A program made the translations under genes and the position numbers. Below, piece by piece: positions 36,476-44,647 of a DNA stretch of 64,000 bases. The stretch's first letter is position 1. Each line of letters begins with the position of its first letter. The notes under the pieces were generated by a model, which did not search any database, was not told the origin of the DNA, and worked only from the letters and a program-made list of their open reading frames with translations. This stretch comes from PALSA-555 sp963731625 (GTDB lineage: Bacteria; Actinomycetota; Acidimicrobiia; IMCC26256; PALSA-555), in the NCBI GenBank assembly GCA_963731625.1, contig CAVSWH010000015.1:62001-126000 (forward strand). The letters run 5' to 3'.

Positions 36476-36658
36476 CCTGCGCAAATCCGCTCCATCACGG
36501 GTTCGGGAGGGGTGGTTGCGACAAGATGCCCCCTTGGGTACCGTCCCGGTCACTCCTCGACGGTGTCGTCGGGGTGGCGCGCGGGCGCGCACCGGAGTCT
36601 CGAGAGGCGGAGTCCCATCCCGAACCGCGATCGACCGAGTCTGTTCAGCCGCCGGCAC
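36476..36658. other. Probable leader region of the rpf gene
   Basis: About 180 bases whose codon use in the rpf frame looks non-coding (ACA, AGA, CTT, AGT and AGG codons, unlike neighbours). A GTG at 36512 could extend rpf by 49 residues, but GGAGG lies only one base before it. I looked for the c-di-AMP riboswitch that often precedes rpf genes and did not find its conserved segments. Confidence 0.35.
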
Positions 36659-38215
36659 GTGACACGCGCCGGTCGGCCGTCCAGCGCGCACGTCGCCGAC
36701 GTCGCGCGTCCGTCGCCCGCGCGCGCCGACGCGCCGGACGAGACCTCCTGGCTGCCGCTGCCCGAGATCGAGAACCTGCCATCGATCGAGGCGCTGCGCA
36801 CCGAGACCGACGACGCCTCCGAGACCCGCGACATCCCCGTCGGGCTGCCCTCGCCGGCCCGCGCCGAGCCGCACGACGAGACGTCCTGGCTGCCGCTGCC
36901 CGAGATCGAGGACCTGCCACCCATCGAGGACCTCCTCACCCCGGACGCCCCCACCGAGCTCCCGCCGGCCCGTGACCTGACCCCGGCGCCGCCGTCGCCG
37001 GCGCGCGCCGAGCCGCACGACGAGACGTCGTGGCTGCCGCTGCCCGAGGTCGAGGACCTGCCCGAGATCACCGAGCTCGTCGACCCGGACTTCGCGACGG
37101 CGGCCGCGCCGCCGGCCAGCGGGCCGACGCGACGGACGCGCTTCGCCATCCCGCCGCGGCGGGCCCTCGTCGCCGCTGCGGTCGTCGCGTCGCTCGTCCT
37201 CGGCGTGTACGCCGTCCCGAAGCTCCTCGGCGGCGGCGGCGACCACGTCCAGCTCCAAGTCGACGGTCGCCAGATCAACGCGCAGAGCAGCGCGTCGACG
37301 GTCGGCGCGTTCCTGCACGACGAGAACATCAAGGTCGGTCCCTCCGACCAGGTCGAGCCGAAGGCGGCCACCGCGCTCTCCGACGGCCTCACCGTCCGGA
37401 TCGTCCGCGCCTTCCCGGTGAGCGTGACGATCGACGGCAACGCCCAGGTCGTCTACACGGCGTACTCGCAGCCGAAGGACCTCCTGGCGAGCCTGAAGCT
37501 CGCGCCGGCCGTCGCGATGCTCAGCGGGCCGCCGAAGCTGAAGGCGGGCGCGCACGTCGAGCTCAACACCCGCCGCGTCGGCACGCTCGCCGTCGACGGG
37601 CAAGCGGTGAACTTCAACCTGCCGGTCCTCACCGTCCAAGAGCTGCTCGCCAACTACCGCATCGTGCTCGGGCCCCAGGACTTCACCACCCCGTCGGTGA
37701 CCTCGGTGATCCCGGTCGACAACGCGTTCGTGAGCGTGACGCGTGTCGCGCTCGCGACGACGAGCCAGGACGTGCCGTACTCGCTTCCCCTGGTGACGGC
37801 GAACGACCCGAACACGCCCGTCGGCCAGACGCACGACACGCCCGGCACGCCCGGCGTGATGCGGATCACCTACGAGATCACGAAGAACAACGGCTCCGCG
37901 GTGGCCAACGTGCCGATCTCGCAGGTGCCGGTCGTCGTGGCCGTCGCGCCGGTGCACTACGTCGGCTCGAAGGCCGACCCGCGGTGGGACGAGATCGCCC
38001 GCTGTGAGACCGGTGGCAACTGGTCGATGGTCGGCCCGACCTACTCCGGCGGGCTCGGGATCTACAACGGCACATGGAACGCGTTCGGCGGCCAGCAGTT
38101 CGCGTCGAACCCCGGGTACGCCACGCGCGAGCAGCAGATCGTCGTCGCCGAGCGCATCCGGGCCAGGTACGGCTTCGGTGCGTGGGGATGCGGGAAGAAA
38201 CTCGGTTTCGGCTGA
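36659..38215 (+). CDS. Resuscitation-promoting factor (DUF348-G5-Rpf)
   Basis: A 518-residue cell-wall protein. An unusual cytoplasmic N-terminus has three repeats around DETSWLPLPEIE(N/D)LP (36740, 36880 and 37020). One membrane helix (RALVAAAVVASLVLG), DUF348 ubiquitin-like domains, a G5 domain and a C-terminal transglycosylase-like Rpf domain (DEIARCETGGNWSM ... GAWGCGKKLGF) follow. It cleaves peptidoglycan to wake or divide cells. Gene position between tatD and rsmA matches rpfB of mycobacteria. The start is uncertain (36512 possible). Confidence 0.92.
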   Translation: MTRAGRPSSAHVADVARPSPARADAPDETSWLPLPEIENLPSIEALRTETDDASETRDIPVGLPSPARAEPHDETSWLPLPEIEDLPPIEDLLTPDAPTELPPARDLTPAPPSPARAEPHDETSWLPLPEVEDLPEITELVDPDFATAAAPPASGPTRRTRFAIPPRRALVAAAVVASLVLGVYAVPKLLGGGGDHVQLQVDGRQINAQSSASTVGAFLHDENIKVGPSDQVEPKAATALSDGLTVRIVRAFPVSVTIDGNAQVVYTAYSQPKDLLASLKLAPAVAMLSGPPKLKAGAHVELNTRRVGTLAVDGQAVNFNLPVLTVQELLANYRIVLGPQDFTTPSVTSVIPVDNAFVSVTRVALATTSQDVPYSLPLVTANDPNTPVGQTHDTPGTPGVMRITYEITKNNGSAVANVPISQVPVVVAVAPVHYVGSKADPRWDEIARCETGGNWSMVGPTYSGGLGIYNGTWNAFGGQQFASNPGYATREQQIVVAERIRARYGFGAWGCGKKLGFG

Positions 38216-38249
38216 CGGCCGCGCCTCGCCGAGCGGTACCGTCGTCGTG

Positions 38250-39083
38250 ATGACCGTCCTCACTCCCACGACCGTGCGCGCGCTGCTCGCGGATCACGAT
38301 CTCTCGCCGAGCCGCGCGCTCGGGCAGCACTTCCTCGCTGACCCGAACACGGCGCGCCGCATCGCGCGGCTCGCGGACCTCGAGCCCGGCGCGCACGTGC
38401 TCGAGATCGGGCCGGGCCTCGGGTCGCTGACGGTCGCGCTCGCCGAGACGGGCGCGCACGTCGTCGCGCTCGAGCTCGACGCACGGCTCGTGCCGCTGCT
38501 CGAGTCGACGGTGGCCGGGAGCGGCGACGTGACGGTCGTGCGGGGCGACGCCCTGCACGTCGACGTCGCGTCGCTCGGCCCGGGCCCGTGGGCGTGCGTG
38601 TCGAACCTGCCGTACAACATCGCGACGCCCGTCGTGGTCCGGCTGCTCGAGGAGGCGCCGAGCGTCGAGACGATGCTCGTGATGACCCAGCGCGAGGTCG
38701 GGGAGCGCCTCGCGGCGCGCCCGGGTGACGCCGCGGCCGGGGCCGTCTCGGCGAAGGTCTCCTACTACGCGGAGGCGCGCGTCGTCGGCTCGGTGCCGCC
38801 GACCGTCTTCGTGCCGGCGCCACACGTCGAGTCGGTGCTCGTGCGCTTCGTCCGCCGGGCGGCGCCACCCGTGCGCGTCGCGGACCCGGACCGGCTCTTC
38901 GCGCTGGTGCGCGCCGGGTTCGGGCAGCGGCGCAAGATGCTCCGCGGTGCGCTGCGGCCGGTCCTCGGGGCGAGGACCGACGCGGTGCTCACCACCGCCG
39001 GCGTGGCGCCGAGCGCGCGGGCGGAGACCCTCACGATGGATGACTGGGCTGGGCTCTCCGAGGCGGTGGACTCCCGTCCTTGA
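38250..39083 (+). CDS. rsmA: 16S rRNA dimethyladenosine transferase
   Basis: A 277-residue KsgA/Dim1 enzyme dimethylating A1518 and A1519. Motifs: ALGQHFLADPNTARRI, LEIGPGLGSLT, catalytic SNLPYNIATP, and the C-terminal GFGQRRKMLRGAL. Its stop overlaps the TTG candidate start of ispE. Confidence 0.96.
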   Translation: MTVLTPTTVRALLADHDLSPSRALGQHFLADPNTARRIARLADLEPGAHVLEIGPGLGSLTVALAETGAHVVALELDARLVPLLESTVAGSGDVTVVRGDALHVDVASLGPGPWACVSNLPYNIATPVVVRLLEEAPSVETMLVMTQREVGERLAARPGDAAAGAVSAKVSYYAEARVVGSVPPTVFVPAPHVESVLVRFVRRAAPPVRVADPDRLFALVRAGFGQRRKMLRGALRPVLGARTDAVLTTAGVAPSARAETLTMDDWAGLSEAVDSRP

Positions 39084-39994
39084 GTGAACTCAGGCAGCCC
39101 GGGCGGCTTCGGCGCGTGCGCGCCACGGCACACGCCAAGCTCACCTTGAGTCTCGCCGTCTACGAACGGCGCGACGACGACTACCACGAGCTCGAGGCGC
39201 TCACCGTGTCCATCGCGGACCCGAGCGACGTCGTCGAGGTCGAGGCCGTCCCGCATCCGCCGGGTGTCACCTTCGAGGTGATCGGCGTCACCGACGGCGT
39301 CCCGCTCGGGCCGGACAACCTCGCGGTGCGCGCCGCCGAGGACCTCCTCATCAACGCGGGCCGCTCGGGCCACGGCGTGCGCATGTGGCTGCGCAAGAGC
39401 ATCCCCGTGCAGGCCGGCCTCGGCGGCGGGTCGGCCGATGCCGCCGCCGCGCTCGCGGCGGTGCGCCGGCTGCTCGACGTCGACATCGACGCGGAGCGCC
39501 TCGCCGCGCTCGCCGCCGGCGTCGGCTCCGACGTCCCGTTCTGCCTCACGGGCGGCGCGGCGTGGCTGCGCGGCCGCGGCGAGCTGGTCGAGCCCGTCCA
39601 GCTCGCCGGCCCGCTCGTCCTCGCGCTGGCGCTCCCCCCGCTCCAGCTCGCGACGCCCGACGTCTACGCCGCCTGGGACGAGCTCGGCGGCCCGATCGCC
39701 CAACGGCGGGTGCAGGCGCCCCCGGCCGTCGCGCCGCTCGCCCAGGAGCTGAGCAACGACCTCGAGCTCGCCGCCGAGCGCGTCGAGCCACGCCTCGCGG
39801 ACTTCCGCGCCGACCTCGAGGCCGCGGCGGACGCGCCGGCGATCCTCGCGGGGAGCGGCGCCGCCTACGCCGTGCTGCTCGACACCGACTCACCGACCGA
39901 GGCGACCGCCTTGGCCCGCCGCATCAGCCGTCGCCTGAAGGTCCCGGTCGTCGGCACCCGGGCGGTGACCCACGGGGTCCGCCTCTCCGCCTGA
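39080..39994 (+). CDS. ispE: 4-diphosphocytidyl-2-C-methyl-D-erythritol kinase
   Basis: A 304-residue GHMP kinase of the MEP isoprenoid pathway. The ATP loop is QAGLGGGSADAAAAL; AHAKLTLSLAV is the substrate-binding N-terminus and LAGSGAAYAVL the third motif. A TTG at 39080 overlaps the rsmA stop; a GTG at 39116 is a good alternative start just before the first conserved strand. Confidence 0.93.
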   Translation: MSELRQPGRLRRVRATAHAKLTLSLAVYERRDDDYHELEALTVSIADPSDVVEVEAVPHPPGVTFEVIGVTDGVPLGPDNLAVRAAEDLLINAGRSGHGVRMWLRKSIPVQAGLGGGSADAAAALAAVRRLLDVDIDAERLAALAAGVGSDVPFCLTGGAAWLRGRGELVEPVQLAGPLVLALALPPLQLATPDVYAAWDELGGPIAQRRVQAPPAVAPLAQELSNDLELAAERVEPRLADFRADLEAAADAPAILAGSGAAYAVLLDTDSPTEATALARRISRRLKVPVVGTRAVTHGVRLSA

Positions 39995-40001
39995 CGCGAC
40001 A

Positions 40002-40025
40002 ACGGCCGCCCCGGAGGGCGGCCGT
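40002..40025. terminator. Bidirectional hairpin terminator
   Basis: A perfect 10-bp stem, ACGGCCGCCC / GGGCGGCCGT, with loop CGGA between the convergent ispE and bS22 genes. It lacks a T-tract, as is common for GC-rich actinobacterial terminators. Confidence 0.7.
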
Positions 40026-40030
40026 GCCGG

Positions 40031-40132
40031 CTAGCGACCCTGCTGGCGACGCTGCCAGCGGGTCTTCTTCAAGAGCTTCTTGTGCTTCTTCTTGCGCATG
40101 CGCTTGCGGCGCTTCTTGATCAGTGAACCCAT
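40031..40132 (-). CDS. 30S ribosomal protein bS22 (AURKAIP1/COX24-like)
   Basis: A 33-residue basic protein, MGSLIKKRRKRMRKKKHKK then LLKKTRWQRRQQGR. The pattern GS-IKKRRKRM-KKKHRKLLKKTR-QRR is that of the tiny actinobacterial small-subunit protein bS22. It is normally missed by gene finders. Confidence 0.88.
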   Translation of the reverse strand: MGSLIKKRRKRMRKKKHKKLLKKTRWQRRQQGR

Positions 40133-40220
40133 GTCACCAGGCACCGTACCTGGGCGGCGGGGCCCGATTCACGTCGGCACCGCGGCCGCGCCGGGACCCG
40201 GCGCTAACGTCGCTTCGATG

Positions 40221-40291
40221 TCGGGGGTGGTGTAACGGCAGCACGGGGGCCTTTGGAGTCCCAGGTCGAGGTTCGAAACCTCGCCCCCGAG
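40221..40291 (+). tRNA. tRNA-Gln (TTG anticodon)
   Basis: A full cloverleaf. Acceptor TCGGGGG pairs with CCCCCGA. Anticodon stem GGGGC/GTCCC encloses the loop CTTTGGA, giving TTG, which reads CAA (Gln). T-arm CGAGG-TTCGAAA-CCTCG. Discriminator G; CCA is not encoded. A tRNA-Gln just before glmU is conserved in actinobacteria. Confidence 0.93.
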
Positions 40292-40321
40292 CAGCCCCAT
40301 CCACGCTTGAATCCTGAGGGG

Positions 40322-41764
40322 GTGAACGAGCTGGCCTACCGACCCATCGCCGCCGTGGTCCTCGCCGCCGGCGAGGGCACCCGGATGCGCTCCGAGACGC
40401 CGAAGGTGCTGCACCCGCTGTGCGGCCGCCCGATGATCCTCCACGTCCTCGACCGGCTCGTCGAGCTCCCGCTCGCCCGGATCGTCGTCGTCGTCGGCCA
40501 CGGCGCCGAACGGGTCAGCAAGACCGTCCAGGAGCAGCTCGCCACCGAGATCCCCCTCGAGTTCGTCGAGCAGAACAAGCGCCTCGGGACCGGGGACGCC
40601 GCCGGCGTCGGCCTCACCGGCTCCGGCTTCGATCTCGACACCGAAGACGACGTGCTCGTCCTCACCGGCGACACGCCGCTGCTGCGATCCGACACCCTCG
40701 CCGCGCTCGCCACCGAGCACCGCCTCACCGACGCCGCGGCGACGATCCTCACCGCCGAGCTCGACGACCCCACGGGGTACGGGCGCATCGTCCGCAACGC
40801 CGACGGCGTCGTCGATCGCATCGTCGAGCAGACCGACGCCAACGACGCCGAGCTCGCCATCACCGAGGTGAACTCGTCGATCTACTGCTTCCGTCGCGGG
40901 CTCCTCGCGCCGGCGCTGCGGCGGCTCGAGCCCGAGAACGGGAAGGGCGAGTACTACCTGACCGACGTGGTCGGCGTGCTGCGCGCCGCCGGGCACCTCG
41001 TCGTCGCCACGCCGGCGCCCGACCCGACCGAGACGCTCGGTGTGAACGACCGCGCCCAGCTCGCGGTCGCCGAGGCCGTCCTGCGCGCCCGCATCAACCG
41101 CGGCTGGATGCGCCAGGGCGTGACGATGACCGACCCGGCGCACACCTACGTCGACGCGGCCGTCGAGCTCGAGCCCGAGGTGCGCCTCCTGCCCGGCACC
41201 CTCCTCGAGGGCCGCACCGTCGTCGGGGCCGGCTCCGTCATCGGGCCGCACACCCGCCTCGTCGACACCATCGTCGGCGACGGCGTCACCATCGAGGAGA
41301 CGGTGGCGAAGGAGGTCGAGATCGGCGACGGCGCGACGATCGGCCCCTACGCGTCGCTGCGCCCCGGCACCCGGATCGCGGCCGGCGCGCACGTCGGCAC
41401 CTTCGTCGAGACCAAGAACGCCGAGATCGGCGAGGGCGCGAAGGTCCCCCACCTCGCGTACATCGGCGACGCCGAGATCGGGCCGGGCGCCAACATCGGC
41501 GCCGGGACGATCACCGCGAACTACGACGGCCGCCAGAAGCACCGCACGAGGGTCGGGCGGGACGCGCGGATCGGCTCGAACAACGTGCTCGTCGCCCCCG
41601 TCGAGGTCGGCGACGACGCCTACACCGGCGCGGGCGCGATCGTGACGAAGGACGTGCCGCCCGGCGCGCTCGCCAAGGGCGTGCCGGCGCGGGTGGAGCA
41701 CGGCTGGACCGCCAAGCGCCGCGCCGACGGCACCGAGGACGACACCGAGGACGACGCCGAGTGA
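40322..41764 (+). CDS. glmU: Bifunctional UDP-GlcNAc pyrophosphorylase / GlcN-1-P acetyltransferase
   Basis: A 480-residue enzyme making UDP-GlcNAc for the cell wall. The N-terminal uridylyltransferase has VLAAGEGTRMRSETPK; the C-terminal left-handed beta-helix has hexapeptide repeats and the acetyltransferase segment YASLRPGTRIAAGAHVGTF, NYDG and IGSNNVLVAPV. A short acidic C-terminal tail (EDDTEDDAE) resembles actinobacterial GlmU. GTG start; its stop overlaps the prs GTG. Confidence 0.96.
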   Translation: MNELAYRPIAAVVLAAGEGTRMRSETPKVLHPLCGRPMILHVLDRLVELPLARIVVVVGHGAERVSKTVQEQLATEIPLEFVEQNKRLGTGDAAGVGLTGSGFDLDTEDDVLVLTGDTPLLRSDTLAALATEHRLTDAAATILTAELDDPTGYGRIVRNADGVVDRIVEQTDANDAELAITEVNSSIYCFRRGLLAPALRRLEPENGKGEYYLTDVVGVLRAAGHLVVATPAPDPTETLGVNDRAQLAVAEAVLRARINRGWMRQGVTMTDPAHTYVDAAVELEPEVRLLPGTLLEGRTVVGAGSVIGPHTRLVDTIVGDGVTIEETVAKEVEIGDGATIGPYASLRPGTRIAAGAHVGTFVETKNAEIGEGAKVPHLAYIGDAEIGPGANIGAGTITANYDGRQKHRTRVGRDARIGSNNVLVAPVEVGDDAYTGAGAIVTKDVPPGALAKGVPARVEHGWTAKRRADGTEDDTEDDAE

Positions 41765-42753
41765 GCCCCAAGCAGCTCGACCAGAAGAAGAGCCTCATGG
41801 TGTTCGCCGGGCAGGGCAACGACGAGCTCTCGTCGGAGATCTCGGCGTGCCTCGACGTGCCGCTCGGCGCAGTCGTGCTCTCGAGCTTCGCCAACGGCGA
41901 GCTCTACTGCCGCTTCGGGGACAGCGTCCGCGGCGCCGACGTGTTCCTCATCCAGAGCCACTGCCCGCCCATCAACGACCACATCTTCCAGCAGCTCATC
42001 ATGGCCGACGCCGCGAAGCGCGCCTCCGCGAAGCGCATCACCGCGGTCTGCCCCTTCTACGCGTACGCCCGACAGGACCGGAAGGCCGAGGGCCGCGAGC
42101 CGATCACCGCGCGCCTCCTCGCCGACCTCCTGACCGCCGCGGGCTGCGACCGGGTCGTCAGCGTCGACCTGCACACCGGCCAGATCCAGGGCTTCTTCAA
42201 CATGCCGGTCGACCACCTCACGGCGGTCCCGATCCTCGCTGCTCACCTCGCGCAGGGCCTCGAGGGCGACGTGAGCGTCGTCTCCCCGGACGCGGGCGGC
42301 GGCAAGCTCGCCTACCGGTTCGTGAACCAGCTGGCCCAGCAGGGCATCGACGCCGACATCGCGTTCATCGACAAGCGACGCCCGAAGGGCACCCACAACG
42401 TCGCGCAGGCCGTCGAGGTCGTCGGTGACGTCGCCGGCCGGACGTGCGTGCTCGTCGACGACATGATCGACACGGCGGGCACGATCACCTCCGCCGCGGA
42501 CCTGCTCCACGAGCGGGGCGCACGCGACGTGATCGTGAGCGCGACCCACGGCGTGTTCTCCGGTCCGGCGATCGACCGGCTGAAGAACGCGCCGATCCAG
42601 GGCGTCGTCGTGACGAACACGCTCCCGATCCCCGACGACAAGCGCTGGGACGCGCTCACGGTCCTTTCCGTCGCGCCGATCATCGCCGAGGCGCTCGAGG
42701 CGGTCTTCGCCGACACGAGCGTGAGCGAGATCTTCCGCGGCGACAACGTCTGA
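41761..42753 (+). CDS. prs: Ribose-phosphate pyrophosphokinase
   Basis: A 330-residue PRPP synthase (class I). Flexible loop FYAYARQDRKAEGREPI; ribose-5-phosphate binding VDDMIDTAGTI; the pyrophosphate region reads SPDAGGGKLA where most have DAGGVKRA. GTG start overlaps the glmU stop (GTGA). Supplies PRPP for nucleotides, His and Trp. Confidence 0.96.
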   Translation: MSPKQLDQKKSLMVFAGQGNDELSSEISACLDVPLGAVVLSSFANGELYCRFGDSVRGADVFLIQSHCPPINDHIFQQLIMADAAKRASAKRITAVCPFYAYARQDRKAEGREPITARLLADLLTAAGCDRVVSVDLHTGQIQGFFNMPVDHLTAVPILAAHLAQGLEGDVSVVSPDAGGGKLAYRFVNQLAQQGIDADIAFIDKRRPKGTHNVAQAVEVVGDVAGRTCVLVDDMIDTAGTITSAADLLHERGARDVIVSATHGVFSGPAIDRLKNAPIQGVVVTNTLPIPDDKRWDALTVLSVAPIIAEALEAVFADTSVSEIFRGDNV

Positions 42754-42760
42754 CCCGGGT

Positions 42761-42790
42761 TTGGTCCGCCGCGTCGGCGGCGAGCACAAT
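42761..42790 (+). promoter_or_regulatory. Putative rplY promoter with hairpin
   Basis: TTGGTC (42761-42766) and CACAAT (42785-42790) are separated by 18 bases and lie 31 bases before the rplY ATG. The spacer contains a 6-bp hairpin CCGCCG-CGT-CGGCGG (42766-42780). Moderate match only. Confidence 0.4.
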
Positions 42791-42820
42791 GGACCCTCCC
42801 CGAGCACCCGAAAGGCCCCG

Positions 42821-43495
42821 ATGGCCGAGGAAGTGATCCTCACTGCCGAGCCCCGCGCCGAGCGTGGCTCTCGCCCCGCCGGGCGGCTCCGCCGCGCCGG
42901 CGTGGTCCCCGGCGTGGTCTACGGGCTCGGCGGCGAGACCGTCTCGGTGAGCGTCGGCTCGCGCGACGTCACCCACATCCTCGCCCGCGGCGCCAACACG
43001 CTCATCACGCTGCGCCTGGGGGCCGACGACCAGCTCACCCTCGCCCGCCAGGTCCAGCGGCACCCGACCCGCGGCGACATCCTCCACGTCGACTTCATCC
43101 GGGTCCGCACCGACGTCGCCGTGACCGCCGAGGTCCCCCTGCGCCTCCTGGGCGAGCCCGAGGGTGTGCGCAGCGGCGGCCTCCTCGAGCAGCTCGTGTT
43201 CGGCCTGCCGATCGAGGCCCGCCCCCAGGACATCCCCAACGACATCGAGGCCGACGTCTCCGCGCTCCAGATCGGTGACCAGCTCCGCCTGACCGACCTC
43301 TCCCTCCCGCCGGGGATCACCCCGACGATCGAGCCCGACTCCCTCATCGCCCAGGTCGTCGCGCCCCGCGTCACCGCCGAGGAGGAGGCCGCCGAGGCCG
43401 CCGAGGGCGAGGCCGCCGAAGGTGCCGAGGGCGCCGAGGAGGGCGGCGAGGCGCCTGCGGCCGGCGACACGGCCGACGAGGGCGGCGGGGAGTAA
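42821..43495 (+). CDS. rplY: 50S ribosomal protein L25 (CTC form)
   Basis: A 224-residue bL25 of the long Ctc/TL5 type. The N-terminal 5S-rRNA-binding domain has GSRPAGRLRRAGVVPGVVYG and VQRHPTRGDILHVDF; the C-terminal domain contains LPPGITPTIEPDSLIAQV. A 40-residue Glu/Ala/Gly acidic tail ends the protein. Start has AAAGG upstream. Linked to pth as is common. Confidence 0.95.
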   Translation: MAEEVILTAEPRAERGSRPAGRLRRAGVVPGVVYGLGGETVSVSVGSRDVTHILARGANTLITLRLGADDQLTLARQVQRHPTRGDILHVDFIRVRTDVAVTAEVPLRLLGEPEGVRSGGLLEQLVFGLPIEARPQDIPNDIEADVSALQIGDQLRLTDLSLPPGITPTIEPDSLIAQVVAPRVTAEEEAAEAAEGEAAEGAEGAEEGGEAPAAGDTADEGGGE

Positions 43496-43498
43496 CCC

Positions 43499-44119
43499 GT
43501 GCTGCGGCGGCGGGGGACGCCGCCGGCGCGCACCGGGACGCCGGCCGACCTGCTCGTCGTCGGGCTCGGCAACCCCGGCGCCGAGTACGCCCGCACTCGT
43601 CACAACGTCGGCGCCGAGGTCGTCGAGCGGCTCGTGGGTCGCCACGGTGGCCGCCTCCGCTCGGGGAAGGAGCGGGCCCGCGCCGACGAGGTCCGCATCG
43701 GCGACCGCCGCGTCGCGCTCGCCGTCCCGGACCAGTGGATGAACGACTCGGGGGACGCGGTGCGCCGCCTCGTCCGCCGCTACGGCGTCACCCCCGAGGC
43801 GCTCGTGATCGTCCACGACGAGCTCGACCTGCCCACCGCGACGCTGCGCGTGAAGGCCGGCGGCGGGCTCGCGGGCCACAACGGGCTGCGCTCGATCAAG
43901 GCGCACCTGCACAGCGACGCGTTCTCCCGGGTGCGCATCGGCGTCGGCAAACCCGTCTCCAAGGAGCGCGGGGCCGACCACGTGCTCTCGGGGTTCTCGA
44001 CGCGCGAGCGCGCCGAGATCGACGTGACGCTCGAGCAGGCGGCCGACGCCGTCGAGGTCATCGCCGCCGAGGGCGTCGACGCCGCCATGAACCGCTTCAA
44101 CGGCACAGCCACGGCCTGA
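43499..44119 (+). CDS. pth: Peptidyl-tRNA hydrolase
   Basis: A 206-residue Pth that recycles peptidyl-tRNA. VGLGNPGAEYARTRHNVGA holds the catalytic His, with MNDSGDAV, HDELDLPTATLRVKAGGGLAGHNGLRS and RIGVGKP also conserved. A ~17-residue N-terminal extension precedes the domain, so a later start is possible. GTG start 3 bases after rplY. Confidence 0.95.
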   Translation: MLRRRGTPPARTGTPADLLVVGLGNPGAEYARTRHNVGAEVVERLVGRHGGRLRSGKERARADEVRIGDRRVALAVPDQWMNDSGDAVRRLVRRYGVTPEALVIVHDELDLPTATLRVKAGGGLAGHNGLRSIKAHLHSDAFSRVRIGVGKPVSKERGADHVLSGFSTRERAEIDVTLEQAADAVEVIAAEGVDAAMNRFNGTATA

Positions 44120-44160
44120 GATCCCCACCCGATGTGGCGCGCCTCGCCACACTGGATGCG

Positions 44161-44646
44161 ATGAGCGAAGGGGAGCTGGTCGGCCGGGTCGCGCTCGGGT
44201 TCGGCCTCACGTTCGCGATCGGCTTCGAGCGCGAGCTGCGCGGCGGCCCGGTCGGCGACCGCACCTACGCGCTCATCGGCACCGCCGGGGCCGCGCTCGC
44301 CGCCGTCGCGCTCGCCCACAACGCGGGCAACGCCATCGCCGGCATGATCACCGGCGTCGGCTTCGTGGGCGGCGCCCTCCTCTTCCGTGGCCAGACGGGC
44401 GTCGTCCGCGGCATCACGGGCGCCTCGGCCGTGCTCGCCGCGACCGTCATCGGCGTCGTGGCGGGTGCCGGCTACCCCGGGCTCGCCGCGGTGGCCACCG
44501 GGCTCGTGCTGCTCGCGCTCGAGCTGCGCTACATCCCGTTCCTGCGCTACCTCGACTCGCGCCGCTACGCCGGGCGCTTCCGCGGCGACGACGACCCCCC
44601 GACCGAGCGCCGCACGCGCGCCGACGGGCCCCGGCCCCCGGGCTGA
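44161..44646 (+). CDS. MgtC/SapB family membrane protein
   Basis: A 161-residue protein with four to five helices. GFGLTFAIGFERELRG, GDRTYALIGTAGAAL and VGFVGGALLFRGQTGVVRGITGASAV match MgtC N-terminal domains. It has only a short charged cytoplasmic tail, without the ACT-like domain of MgtC. Role in magnesium or stress adaptation is uncertain. Confidence 0.88.
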   Translation: MSEGELVGRVALGFGLTFAIGFERELRGGPVGDRTYALIGTAGAALAAVALAHNAGNAIAGMITGVGFVGGALLFRGQTGVVRGITGASAVLAATVIGVVAGAGYPGLAAVATGLVLLALELRYIPFLRYLDSRRYAGRFRGDDDPPTERRTRADGPRPPG

Positions 44647-44647
44647 C

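Noticed and set aside
36476..36658. c-di-AMP riboswitch before rpf
   Set aside because: The region is short and lacks the conserved riboswitch segments.
35537..38269. A 910-codon minus-strand frame
   Set aside because: It lies antisense to metG, tatD and rpf and shows only Arg/Asp/Gly-rich composition.
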